A DNA stretch of 64,000 nucleotides from Pedinophyceae sp. YPF-701 (taxonomy: Eukaryota; Chlorophyta; Pedinophyceae), in contig CAJZHL010000001.1 in NCBI GenBank assembly GCA_916048055.1, positions 1,860,001-1,924,000 of the forward strand, read 5' to 3'. The position numbers and the translations under genes were made by a program. The notes below the pieces were generated by a model, which was given only the letters and a program-made list of their open reading frames with translations, was not told where the DNA came from and made no database searches. Positions 47,081 to 58,175 of this stretch are shown one piece after another. The stretch's first letter is position 1; the number at the start of each line of letters is the position of its first letter.

Positions 47081-48858
47081 ATGGGCACCGCGAACGGAGA
47101 TGTCGGCGTGGCCTTTGCCATGGTCATCGGCGCCGGCGCTGCGACGATCCTGGGCGCCTGCTTCGTCTTCTACGGCAAGAAGGCGAACAAAAGCCTGCTG
47201 GCCGGCTCCCTCGGTGCGCACGCGTCCCTCGCGCGCCCCTAGTGGCAGCCGGCGATCCACGACATCGCAGAAATGGTCGTCTGCGGGCCGTTGAGGCAAT
47301 CTGGCCTGTGCACGTAGCTCGCCAGCGAATCGCCGCCGGCCCGCGCTTACCCACAGCCGCGACTCCGCTGCGCGTCGACATGGATTCGGAGAGGCGTGCG
47401 CCGCGCGCTCGCGGCAGTCGCCCCACGCGGCGCGGCCGCGCGGGTGCAGCGTATTTGTTCCAGCACTCGAGGGAATCGCCTCCAACGTGCGCGTCTGGGC
47501 CGTGGATGCAGGCGCGTCCGCCGGCGTCATGCTGTACGTGTCGTTCGTGGAGATCTTCGCCACCAAGTCGTTCGAGGCGTTCGAGGACTACGGCCTGACG
47601 CCCGAAGAGGCCCAGCGCTATGCCACCTTCTGCTTCTTCGGCGGCATGCTCTTCATCTTCCTGCTGGACAAGGTGAGCGACGAGCTCACGTGTCGGAGGC
47701 GCCGCAGGCGGCGCGGCGCGCCCGCTGGGCCCGTCATCCCCCGCCGCGCGCCCCGGTGCCAGAGCGCGGCACCGTCCGGCGGCTGCATCGATCCCCACGC
47801 CGTTCCGTGCACCCCGCGACGCGACGAAGCCTGGCACGCGCGGGAGAGCTGCTGCGCGCCCCCCGGCCCACGGTTCCGACGCGGCGCGCGGTGTGTCCCC
47901 TCTGCAGGTGGTGCACTTCCTCGCTGAGCGCGACAACCACCACGAGCACGACCGCATGAACCCGCACCGCATCGAGAACGTTCCGAGCGACCCCGCCGCC
48001 GCCGCCGGCGGCCGCGTCGTGGCGACGATCGACGACGGGGACGAGGCAGCCCCGGGGCCGTGCCCCGCGCTGCCCGAGGGCAGCTCCGGCGTCGCCGCGA
48101 CCACGGGCGCCGGCGACATCACGCGCGAGGTCACGCCCGCGCCGGCGCGGGAGGGCGCGTCTTCGACCACGCCCAACCCCACGTGCGTGTGCAACGCCGA
48201 CTTGGGCCTCCTGGAGCCCCCGAGCAGCGGGCCCGTGGGCGCCAAGGGCAACGACTGGCACAACATCGAGGTCGGCGAGATCGACGAGTACGAGCGCAAG
48301 CGGTGCGCGCCCGCGCCTCCCCCGCGCGCCCCTGCAACGCGCACGCGTCGCCGCCTGCACCGTCGCTCGAGCCCGAGCGCCGCCCGCCCGCGCTGGCTCC
48401 GCAGGCTGAACAAGATGGGCGTCATGACGGCGCTCGCGATCGGGCTGCACAACTTCCCCGAGGGCCTGGCGACCTTCGTGGCCGCGCTGGCCGACACGTC
48501 GACGGGCATCGCGATCGCGGTGGCCATCGCGCTGCACAACGTCCCCGAGGGCCTGTGCGTCGCGATGCCCGTGTACTACTCCACGGGCTCCCGCTGGAAG
48601 GGCCTCATGTGGGCCGCCATCTCGGCGCTCTCCGAGCCCCTGGGCGGGCTGCTCGGGTACGCCGTGCTGGCCAACTCGTTCTCGGACCTCGCGTACGCCA
48701 TCCTCTTCTCGCTCGTCGGCGGCATGATGGTCTACATCTCGGTCCGCGAGCTCATCCCGACGGCGCTCCGCAACGCCCCCGACGACAAGTTCGTCACCTA
48801 CTCCTGCTTCGGCGGCATGGTCGTCATGGCCGCCTCGCTGCTCCTGTTCCAGATCTGA
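47081..48858 (+). CDS. ZIP-family metal ion transporter
   Basis: Zinc/iron permease that brings divalent metals into the cytoplasm. Exons 47081-47213, 47512-47672, 47908-48302 and 48405-48858 give 380 residues. The first helices are VGVAFAMVIGAGAATILGAC and ASAGVMLYVSFVEIFATKSF; the latter Glu lies at a conserved site. A long cytosolic loop (about residues 99-230) contains a His cluster, RDNHHEHDRMNPH, typical of a metal-sensing loop. Metal-binding helices 4 and 5 carry LAIGLHNFPEGLATF and AVAIALHNVPEGLCVAMPVY. The C-terminal helices include SALSEPLGGLLGYAVLAN and VGGMMVYISVRELIPTA. This is the GufA/ZIP11-like type by motif spacing, a tentative placement. Intron 1 is 298 bp and intron 2 is 235 bp, the longest non-first intron here. 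Confidence 0.93.
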
Positions 48859-49627
48859 GGCGGCGCGCCGCACGTGCAGCCGCGCACGCCCAGCGGGGTG
48901 CTGCGGAGCGCAGTGCCCGCTGGCACTGGCGGTGCGCGGGACACACGCGAACCCGAGCAACATGACGATGCGGGCCCCTCCCTTCCCTAGCGCGCCGTCG
49001 CACAGCGCAGTGCAGCGCGCACACGCATTCAACTACATCGATTCATCCTCCCAACATACAAGCGCCCCCCCGACCGCTGGCGGAGCAGCACGGCACAACC
49101 GCAGCGCCGCACGCCCGTGCAGTCAAGGGCCTCTCCGATCGCCTCGCAGTCGCTGCGCCGCGGCCGATGTGAATCACGGTGACCGAACGGTTTTTTAGAC
49201 GCCACAACCCATGTGTGCGGTGCGATATGAGTAGTGCGTCGTTCGCGCACTGGCCAGACGCCGCGAACGCACCGGCAGCCAGCGGTCATAGCGACCTGGC
49301 CGCCTGCGGACGCTCGGCGCGAGGCTGCCCGCGCGTGCCGTCGCAACGGACTTCAGGCTGCGTGGGGGTGGTCGCGGACCGGCAGACCGCGCCAACGCAC
49401 GCACGTCGCGCGGCGGACCAGCCCGCATTCGCGATCCGCGCACGGTCTGCCGCCGCGGATCTGCGGCATAGTAGTCCCGTCACGGCGTGGCTCGCGCGGG
49501 GGGGTGTCCCTGCGGCGACCGACTGGGTCGAGGTCGGGAGCTCTCGGGCCCTGTAGGCCTCACGCGCGCCCCGCGGGCGCACAGATAGAGCGGTGCAGTC
49601 GAGCGTCGAGCAGGCAGGCGCAGCATC
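48859..49627. other. Intergenic, ZIP to PDI
   Basis: These 769 bp lie between two genes on the same strand. Short frames occur on both strands without motifs. The part near 49020-49200 is lower in GC. No gene is seen. Confidence 0.5.
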
Positions 49628-51163
49628 ATGGTGCAATCGCTCAGGATGGTCGCGCGGCTGGCAGCCCTAGTTGCGGCGCTGGTGTCGGTCGCCCTGGTGC
49701 CCAACGTGGCGCTGGCGACTGATACAGAGGAGTCGATGCCCGGCGTCGTCGATCTTGGTGCGATCCCGCTCCTGAGCGACTCGTCCCGCGGTCCAGGCCG
49801 CGGCGTGCGCTGCGGGTCATCTGTGGCCTTCTGGACCCAGCTGGTGGAGCCGCGCCTGGCTGCCGAGGCGGGCAGACGCGCCTGCGATGCGCTCCGTCAC
49901 ATGCTGTTGTCGCAGCTCGTACACGAACGAACGGAACCAAACGTAGGGAGCCGGACGGCGCCGGCGTGCATGGTTTGCTGATGCTGGCACCACTCTGGGC
50001 CAGCATTGCGTCCCGGAACGGCCGTACATCGCGCGCGGAGTCGCGCAGGCGGGAAAGCATCGAACTGATCGTTCGTGCAACAGCGTCGCGATCGAGGTTC
50101 ACGCGCCGCACACCGGCTGTGCTGGCCACCGCCTCTGCTGAACACACGTCCGCCTCGTTGTGTCCCCTGCGCTTCGCGGCGCGCAGCTGCACTCCAGCGG
50201 CGCACACTCGCGCAGCATCGCACTCCCGCTCGTCCGCGCAGATTCCTCCAACTTCGACACGGTGGTGACGGGGGCCAAGGGCGCGTTTGTGGAGTTCTAC
50301 GCCCCGTGGTGCGGCCACTGCAAGCACCTCGCGCCGGAGTTCAAGAAGCTCGGTGCCGTACGCCCCCGCGCCGGACCACGCCAGCGGCGCCCCGCCCCCG
50401 CCACGCCCCTGCCACGCTCGCCGCTGCCGCACCCGCGCCACGCCCGCCGCTCCCCGCCGCGCCGCGCCGCAGGCCGTGACCGCGGACGCGTCGCTGCGCT
50501 CGCGTGTCACGATCGGCAAGGTCAACGCGGACACGCACCGCGCGCTCGGGCAGAAGTTCGGCGTCCAGGGCTTCCCGACGCTGATGTACTTCCCCCGGGG
50601 GGTCCGCCCGACGTCCGACAAGGACGCCGTGCCCTACAACGGCGCGCGCTCGGCGGGCGCGATCGCCGACTGGATCCGCGACCAGCTCGCGGACGACGAG
50701 GACTTTGCGCGCGTGGCCGACCTGGACGAGCTGGCCATCGACTTCCTGGCGGGCAAGCAGGGCGACGCGCTCGAGGGCGCGCAGGCGTACGCCGCGGGCA
50801 AGACCGGCGACGAGAAGGCCAACGCGGAGGCCTACGTCGCGATCATGAAGAAGATCATCGACAAGGTGCGCGGGGGGGTCACGCAGGTGGCCCGTGGGCC
50901 GCGCGCGCTGCGTGCGCTGCGTGCGCTGCGTGTGCTGCGCGCGCCCGTGTGTGCGACGGCGCCCCCGCGGCGCGTGCTGGCGGCGTGTGCCGTGAGACGC
51001 CGCGTCGCCGTTGTTGTTGTGCGCGCAGGGGAGCGAGTACCCGGCCAAGGAGCGCGCGAGGCTGGGCCGCGTGCTGGCGAGCGGGAGCGTGGCCGCGGAC
51101 CGGCTGCAGGCGATGCGCCGCAAGCACTCCGTCCTCGGCGCCTTCGTCGACGACGAGGAGTAG
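49628..51163 (+). CDS. Protein disulfide isomerase, one thioredoxin domain plus ERp29-like domain
   Basis: ER-lumen oxidoreductase. Exons 49628-49757, 50242-50357, 50473-50865 and 51029-51163 give 257 residues. The signal peptide is MVARLAALVAALVSVALVP. The thioredoxin domain starts DSNFDTVVTGAKGAFVEFYA and holds the active site APWCGHCKHLAPEFKK, with the usual cis-Pro loop GFPTLMYFP. The C-terminal third is an all-helical ERp29/PDI-D domain (KTGDEKANAEAYVAIMKKII; SEYPAKERARLGRVLAS), as in plant PDIL2-type proteins. Those normally have two thioredoxin domains; this one has one. It ends FVDDEE with no KDEL-type signal. Intron 1 is 484 bp, the longest in the window, and the donor of intron 2 is GTACGC, forced by phase. 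Confidence 0.9.
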
Positions 51164-51334
51164 GGCCGCGCTGCCGGGGCGGGGCGTGCACCGCCGGCCG
51201 TCCGCCGCCAGGCAGCGCGCGGACGCGACGCGCCTCGCAGCCTGCTGAGGTGAGGTGAGGTGTTACATTCTTCGCGTCGTCAGCCATAAGGCTTTGGGAC
51301 CTGAAAAGATCATTCGACTAGGTGGCGAGTCATG

Positions 51335-51700
51335 CTAGCCCCCCACCGTTATGGTAGCGACAGGTTCGGCAGCTGTGACAGAGTCAGCCTGGAGCAGATC
51401 CTCGATGCCATGAGCGAAGATCGCCATGCCTCGCTGATTCGGCAGGTTCAGAAGACAACGCACGGCAGCGTTGGCAGCGGCTTCCGAGTCAAGTACTGCG
51501 GCACCGTGCAGGTCCTCGAGGTGCTGGCGCAGCCGGCGGCTGAGCGCGAAGCGGCGGCGCTGTCCAGCAGTTGCCGTGGACGACAGGGGCGCGTCGGCAG
51601 CGGGCGTTGGCGGTAGCATGAGCTGCCCAGACGAGTCCACGGCCAAACCCGCGCGTTCCACGTTGGAACGAAATCGTCTCACTGATCGTTCATCACACGC
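51335..51700 (-). CDS. Possible gene fragment next to LRR tandem
   Basis: Frame with protein-like composition (RRLRQHLEDLHGAAVLDSEA, AVRCLLNLPNQRGMAIFAHG, IEDLLQADS) that ends at 51335. No ATG suits it, and its upstream part runs into the repeated flank shared with the LRR genes. It may be the last exon of a gene cut off by the duplication, or chance. No family is recognised. Confidence 0.3.
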   Translation of the reverse strand, partial: ACDERSVRRFRSNVERAGLAVDSSGQLMLPPTPAADAPLSSTATAGQRRRFALSRRLRQHLEDLHGAAVLDSEAAANAAVRCLLNLPNQRGMAIFAHGIEDLLQADSVTAAEPVATITVGG

Positions 51701-52547
51701 CGCCGACGGTGAGGGTCGACACGCTCCTACTGGAGTCGGCGGTGGCACCGCGCCCTGGATGTCGCATTCATGGAGTCGTCGCACCTTGCAAACAGTGTAT
51801 CCGTGTCAGTGTAACGCTGCGAGCGTGTAGAAGTGCGACTCGTCCCGCGTGGATGGCCCTGGAGCTCAGCGGGCGGGAAGCGCCTGCCATGTGCGCCGCG
51901 GTGCGTTTTCGATGGCCGTGGTCTGTCAGCGGCCGAGTTGTACCACCATACGCACTCCCCCAACCGTCCCGAGCGGCACCATGCGATCGCGCCCGCCTCG
52001 CACATGGTCAGTGTGACTGGCGCGCGATCGGCCGCACATCGGCATCGCGCCGGGACGACAGCAGGCCGTGCAACTGCTTGTAGCAGGTGAGACGCGGGGC
52101 GGTGGTCGCGGAACGCGCTTGCGGCGGTTGGCGCTGATCGCACGGGCGTGGTGGGGGTGTGCGCTATCTCGCGGGCTGCCGTGCGAGTCGCATGGAGCGC
52201 CCAACACGCTGCGCACCGCGTGCGTCTCTTGCGCTGGAGGGAGCTCGGCCGTGGGGCTGCGTTGCGGGAGACCCTTGCTCGGTTGTCACGATGTCACGTG
52301 ACAGACACTAGGTGTCATGCCGAGCCCGGCTGCATGCGCGCGCCGGACGGCTCTCACAGCTCCCGCTACCTCACCTCCTGGAATCTCTCTCATTGGCACC
52401 CGCAGGACCCGTCCACGGGGCTCCGGCGGCGGCGCGGCATCACGGGCACGATCTCTGCAGTCGATGGAACTGCGAGGTGGCCGCTGCGTGTGCGGGTGGG
52501 GGCCCTCGCAGCGCCCACGCGCTGGTGACGATGACGCACACACTCTG
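51690..52547 (+). repeat. LRR-unit flanking repeat, copy 1
   Basis: About 860 bp upstream of the first LRR gene that recur, highly similar, at 55100-56000 and in part at 57630-58128. Landmarks such as CATTCATGGAGTCG (51768), GTGAGACGCGGGGCGGTGG (52087, 55535, 58061) and the segment before the LRR start line up in order. Coding content, if any, is not evident. Confidence 0.85.
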
Positions 52548-54975
52548 ATGGATCTGTCGTTCGGGCCGGGCGGCGGTCCGCTGGGAGACATCGTCCGCCT
52601 GCTGCCCATGGGGTCGCGCGTCGCCCTCGCGGCTGCGTCGTCGGGCACGATGGCGAGCGTGCTGGAGGGCTGCGGGGGGGCTCGGTGGACCGCACGCACA
52701 AGGGAGGTGGGCAGGGCGGTGGCGGGGAAGGTGGAGGGGCGCGTGTACGCGGGGGCGAGATCGCTGGTGGGGCGGGCGAGCGACGACGGGCGGTGGTGGG
52801 TGTACCGGCGGGCGGGTGCGGACCCCGCCAGTGTGGCGGCGATCGTGGGGCTGGAGGTCAGGCGGTCGGGCCAGGGAGAGGGGCCTGTGGCGAACGCGGG
52901 TCGGCTGGTGATCACGGAGGAGATGACGGGGCTGGAGGTCGTCCGGGCGTCGCGGCATCATTTTGACATCGCTGAGGAGTGGGGGGGGGACTGGCTGCCT
53001 GCAGGCGTCGCGGCGCGGTTGAAGGAGCTAGTGGTGTGGGGGCAAGGTCTGCGGAGGCTGCCGGAGGGGATGGGGTCGCTGGAGATGCTCGACGTGAGCA
53101 AATGCAAGCAGCTGGCGGAGGACGGGTGGCTGCCGGCGTCGAGCGGCGGGAGCGTGAAGAAGCTGGATGCTTATGACTCGTCGCTGGCGAGGGTGCCGGA
53201 GGGGATGGGGTCGCTGGAGGAGCTGAACGTGGGGTATTGCGAGCAGCTGGCGGAGGGGTGGCTGCCGGCGTCGAGCGGCGGGAGCGTGAAGAAGCTGGAT
53301 GCTCATGGCTCGTCGCTGGCGAGGGTGCCGGGGGGGATGGCGTCGCTGGAGATGCTCGAAGTGAGCAAATGCAAGGAGCTGGCGGCGCAGGGTGGCTGCC
53401 GGCGTCGAGCGGCGGGAGCGTGAAGAAGCTGGTTGCTCGGGACTCCTCGCTGGCGAGGCTGCCGGAGGGGATGGGGTCGCTGGAGGTGCTGGACGTGCGT
53501 AACTGCTCGCAGCTGGCGGGGGAGGGGTGGCTGCCGGCGTCGAGCGGTGGGAGCGTGAAGAAGCTGGATGCCCATGGCTCGTCGCTGGCGAGGGTGCCGG
53601 AGGGGATGGCGTCGCTGGAGATGCTCTACGTGCGTGAATGCAAGGAGCTGGCGCAGGGGTGGCTGCCGGCGTCGAGCGGCGGGAGCGTGAGGGCACTGTA
53701 TGCTACACACTCGTCGCTGGCGAGGGTTCCGGAGGGGATGGGGTCGCTGGAGATGCTCGACGTGAGCGAATGCAAGGAGCTGGCGGAGGGGTGGCTGCCG
53801 GCGTCGAGCGGCGGGAGCGTGAAGAAGCTGTTTGCGTGGGAGTCCTCGCTGGCGAGAGTGCCCGAGGGGATGGCGTCGCTGGAGGCGCTCAACGTGAGCG
53901 GATGCAAGGAGCTGGCGGAGGGGTGGCTGCCGGCGTCGAGCGGCGGGAGCGTGAAGAAGCTGGCGGCATGGCGCTCGTCGCTGGCGAGGGTGCCGGAGGG
54001 GATGGCGTCGCTGGAGGCGCTCGACGTGAGCGAATGCAAGGAGCTGGCGGCGGAGGGGTGGCTGCCGGCGTCGAGCGGCGGGAGCGTGAAGAAGCTGGAT
54101 GCTGCGAAGTCCTCGCTGGCGAGGGTGCCGGAGGGGATGGCGTCGCTGGAGGCGCTCAACGTGAGCGAATGCAAGGAGCTGGCGGTGGAGGGGTGGCTGC
54201 CGGCGTCGAGCGGCGGGAGCGTGAGGGAGCTGTGTGCTACACACTCGTCGCTGGCGAGGGTGCCGGAGGGGATGGGGTCGCTGGAGGTGCTCAACGTGTT
54301 CGCCTGCAAGCAGCTGGCGGAGGAGGGGTGGCTGCCGGCGTCGAGCGGCGGGAGCGTGAAGACGCTGCTTGCTCGGGGTCCTCGCTGGCGAGGGTGCCGG
54401 AGGGGATGGGGTCGCTGGAGGTGCTCAACGTGTTCGCCTGCAAGCAGCTGGCGGAGGAGGGATGGCTGCCGGCGTCGAGCTGCGGGAGCGTGAAGACGCT
54501 GCTTGCTCGGGAGTCCTCGCTGGCGAGGGTGCCGGAGGGGATGGCGTCGCTGGAGGAGCTGAACGTGGGGTATTGCGAGCAGCTGGCGGCGGAGGGGTGG
54601 CTGCCGGCGTCGAGCTGCGGGACCGTGAAGAAGCTGGAGGCACGGGGCTCGTTGCTGGCGAGGGTGCCGGAGGGGATGGGGTCGCTGGAGGAGCTCGACG
54701 TGAGGTGGTGCGAGAAGCTGGCGGCGGAGGGGTGGCTGCCGGCGTCGAGCTGCGGGAGCGTGAAGAAGCTGCATGCTGTGCACTCGTCGCTGGCGAGGGT
54801 GCCGGAGGGGATGGGGTCGCTGGAGGTGCTGAGTGTACTTTGCTGCACGCGATTGGCTGCGGGCTGGCTGCCGACGTCGAGCTGCGGGAGGCTGCGGGAG
54901 CTGTTTGCCACGGACTCGCAGCTGCAGATGCTGCCGGAGGAGCAGATGCGGTCCCTGGCATCTCTACGACGTTGA
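52548..54975 (+). pseudogene. F-box-like/LRR repeat gene, copy 1, two frameshifts
   Basis: Starts MDLSFGPGGG. The first 60 residues (LGDIVRLLPMGSRVALAAAS) look like an F-box-type helical motif, which is an inference. A conserved domain follows (DDGRWWVYRRAGADP; VITEEMTGLEVVR). Then come about 14 tandem units of about 44-46 residues (132-138 bp). Each holds two leucine-rich repeats: one LxxLDVSxCKxLAxEGWLPA and one SVKKLDAxxSSLARVPEGMG. The end is QLQMLPEEQMRSLASLRR. The frame breaks near 53388-53394 and near 54377, each by one missing base relative to its sister units. An in-frame ATG at 52317 would lengthen the N-terminus. Either the gene is decaying or the assembly has homopolymer errors; every unit keeps its consensus, so decay is recent if real. 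Confidence 0.75.
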
Positions 54976-55099
54976 GCGATCAGTGTGAGCGCACGTACGA
55001 ATGTCGACTCCCGGGAGGACGATGCGATAGGTCACTGCCGGCGCCCGCCTCGTACAGCCCTCAGCGGCGAAGTCATGAGGCCACAACAGGCTGCAAGAC

Positions 55100-56000
55100 A
55101 GTCGTCTTGGACGTAGCTTGCACACCGCCGACGGTGCGCGTTGACGCCGCGATGGCCCCGGAGTCGGCGGTGTCACCGTGCCCTGCTGGATGCCGCATTC
55201 ATGGAGTCGCACCCTGCAAACAGTGCAGCCGTGTCCATGTGACTCTGCGAGCGTGTAGAAGTGCGACTCGTCACGCGTGGGATGACGGCCCTGGCGCTCA
55301 GGCCGGCGGGAAGCGCCTGCCATGTGCGCTGCGGTGCGTCTTCAATGGCCGTGGTCCGTCAGCGGCCGAGTTGTACCCTCATAGAGGAGGTGTTAGTGCG
55401 CACTCCCCCAACCGTCCCGGGCGGCACCATGTGACCGCGCCCGCCTCGCACAAGGTCAGTGTGGCTGGCTCGCGATCGGCCGCACATCGGCATCGCGCCG
55501 GGACGACAGCAGGCCGTGCAACTGCTTGTAGCAGGTGAGACGCGGGGCGGTGGTCGCGGAACGCGCTGGCGGTGGCTGGCGCTGATCGTAAGGGCGTGCT
55601 GGGGGTGTGCGCTATCTCGCGGGCTGCCGTGCGAGTCGCATGGAGCGCCCAACACGCTGCATGCGGCGTGCGTCTCTGGCGCTGGAGGGAGCTCGGCCGT
55701 GAGGCTGCGTTGCGGGAGACCCTTGCTGGGTTGTCACGATGTCACATGACAGGCACTAGGTGTCATGCCGAGCCCGGCTGCATGCGCGCGCCGCACGGCT
55801 CTCACAGCTCCCGCTACCTCACCTCCTGGAATCTCTCTCATTGGCACCCGCAGAATCCATCTACGACCCCCGGCGACGGCGAGGCATCACGGGCACGATC
55901 TCAGCACTCGATGGAGATGCGAGGCGGCCGCTGCGTGTGCGGGTCGGGGCCCTCGCAGCGCCCACGCGCCGGTGGCGATGACGCGCCCACATTCGCGCTG
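55100..56000 (+). repeat. LRR-unit flanking repeat, copy 2
   Basis: Matches copy 1 along its whole length and copy 3 over its first part, with scattered substitutions and small indels. The offset to copy 1 is about 3448 bp, so the tandem unit is flank plus LRR gene. Confidence 0.85.
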
Positions 56001-57496
56001 ATGGACCTGTCGTTCGGGCAGCACGGCGGCGCGCTGGCGGAGGTGATCCGCCGGCTGCCCGGGGAGTCGCGCGCCGCCCTCGCGGCTGCGTCGTCGAGCG
56101 CGATGGCGAGCGTGCTGGAGAGCTGCGGGGGGGCTCGGTGGACCGCACGCACAAGGGAGGTGGGCAGGGCGGTGGCGGGGAAGGTGGAGGGGCGCGTGTA
56201 CGCGGGGGCGAGATCGCTGGTGGGGCGGGCGAGCGACGACGGGCGGTGGTGGGTGTACCGGCGGGCGGGTGCGGACCCCGCCAGTGTGGCGGCGATCGTG
56301 GGGCTGGAGGTCAGGCGGTCGGGCCAGGGAGAGGGGCCTGTGGCGAACGCGGGTCGGCTGGTGATCACGGAGGAGATGACGGGGCTGGAGGTCGTCCGGG
56401 TGTGGGGGGGGGGGCATTTTGAAATTGTTCGGGAGTGGGGGGGGGACTGGCTGCCTGCAAGCGTCGCGGCGCGGTTGAAGGAGCTGGCGGTGATCGGGCA
56501 AGGTCTGGCGAGGCTGCCGGAGGGGATGGGGTCGCTGGAGGTGCTGACGTGGAGACTCAGCAATCAGCTGGCGGAGGAGGGGTGGCTGCCGGCGTCGAGC
56601 TGCGGGGAGCGTGAGGGAGCTGGTTGCTTCATGCTCGTCGCTGGCGAGGGTGCCGGAGGGATGGGGTCGCTGGAGGTGATCGACGTGAGTCGGTGCGCAA
56701 GCTGGCGGGAGGGGTGGCTGCGGCGTCGAGCGGCGGGAGCGTGAAGAAGCTGGATGCTTCATACACGGTGTTGGCGAGGCTACCGGAGGGGATGGGGTCG
56801 CTGGAGGAGCTTGTCGTGAGGTGGTGCAGGCAGCTGGCGTGGGAGGGGTGGCTGCCGGCGTCAAGCAGCGGGAGCGTGAAGAAGCTGGATGCACGGGGCT
56901 CGTTTATGTCGAGGGTGCCGGAAGGCATGAGGTCGCTGGAGGTGATCGACGTGGGTGAATGCACGCAGCTGAAGGAGGGATGGCTGCCGGGGTCGAGCTG
57001 CGGGAGCGTGAAGGAGCTGCTGGCTGATATCTCCTCGTTGGCGAGGGTGCCGGAGGGGATGGGGTCGCTGGAGGTGCTGAACGTGAGCAAATGCAGGCAG
57101 CTGATGGCGGAGGGGTGGCTGCCGGCGTCGAGCGGCGGGAGCGTGAAGAAGCTGGATGCTGCGAAGTCCTCGCTGGCGAGGCTACCGGAGGGGATGGCGT
57201 CGCTGGAGGAGCTGGACGTGAGCGGGTGCAGACATCTCGCGGAGGAGGGGTGGCTGCCGGCGTCGAGCGGCGGGAGCGTGAAGAAGCTGCTTGCTGATGA
57301 CTCGTCGCTGGCGAGGGTGCCGGAGGGGATGGGGTCGCTGGAGGTGCTGAGTGTACTTGGCTGCGGGCGTTTGGCTGCGGGCTGGCTACCGGTATCGAGC
57401 TGCGGGAGGCTGCAGGAGCTGCACGCCACGGACTCGCAGCTGCAGATGCTGCCGGAGGAGCAGATGCGGTCCCTGACATCTCTATCACGTTGTTGA
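56001..57496 (+). pseudogene. F-box-like/LRR repeat gene, copy 2, several frameshifts
   Basis: Paralogue of the gene at 52548. The N-terminal part (MDLSFGQHGG, RRLPGESRAALAAAS, then the same DDGRWWVYRRAGADP domain) is nearly identical, while the repeat part is shorter, about 7 units against 14. The frame is lost in a short stretch: an extra G near 56604, a missing G near 56657, a rearranged unit at 56686-56702, and a missing C near 56718. After that the frame is open to LQMLPEEQMRSLTSLSRC at 57496, which ends differently from copy 1 because of one more shift near the stop. It is probably a pseudogene, and the changes cluster within about 120 bp. Confidence 0.75.
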
Positions 57497-57629
57497 GCGA
57501 TCAATGTGAGCGCACGTACGAATGTCGACCCCCGGGAGGACGACGCGATAGATCACTGCCGGCGCCCGCCTCGCTCAGCCCTCAGCAGTCACGTCATGAG
57601 GCCACAACAGGCTGCAAGACAATCGTCTT

Positions 57630-58128
57630 GGGCGTAGCTTGCACACCGCCGACGGTGCGCGTTGACGCCGCGATGGCCCTGGAGTCGGCGGTGTCACCGC
57701 GCCCTGCTGGATGTCGCATTCATGGAGTCGCACCCTGCAAACAGTGCAGCCGTGTCCGTGTAACTCTGCGAGCGTGTCGAAGTGCGACTCGTCCCGCGTG
57801 GGATGACGGCCCTGGAGCTCAGTCCGGCGGGAAGCGCCGGCTGCCATGTGCGCTGCGGTGCGTCTTCAATGGCCGTGGTCTGTCAACGGCCGAGTTGTAC
57901 CCGTTGTCCCCTCGTGGAGTTGTGCGCACTCCCCCAACGGTCCCGGGCGGCAGCATGCGACCGCGCCCGCCTCGCACATGGTCAGTGTGACTGGCGCGCG
58001 ATCGGCCGCACATCGGCACCGCGCCGGGACGACAGCAGGCCGTGCAACTGCTTGTAGCAGGTGAGACGCGGGGCGGTGGTCGCGGAACGCGCTGGCGGTG
58101 GTCGGCGCTGATCGCACGGGCGTGGTAG
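57630..58128 (+). repeat. LRR-unit flanking repeat, copy 3, truncated
   Basis: Third copy of the flank. It follows copies 1 and 2 up to about 58126 (before the CACGGGCGTGGT landmark ends) and then stops abruptly at the inverted repeat and the retroelement relic. No third LRR gene follows. The offset to copy 2 is about 2526 bp. Confidence 0.85.
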
Positions 58129-58175
58129 ACGAGGGGGCTGCGCTTCTGTGAGTCTGAGAAGCGCAGCCCCCTCGT
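58129..58175. repeat. Perfect 19-bp inverted repeat with 9-nt loop
   Basis: Arms 58129-58147 (ACGAGGGGGCTGCGCTTCT) and 58157-58175 are exact reverse complements, with loop GTGAGTCTG. The right arm belongs to the reverse-transcriptase relic (it encodes its YEGAALL part on the minus strand), so the left arm is an inverted extra copy of relic sequence at the junction with the flanking repeat. Confidence 0.95.

Noticed and set aside
53100-54900. Regularly spaced near-identical segments resembling a CRISPR or satellite array
   Set aside because: The period of 132-138 bp is in frame and encodes conserved leucine-rich repeats. It is a coding repeat.
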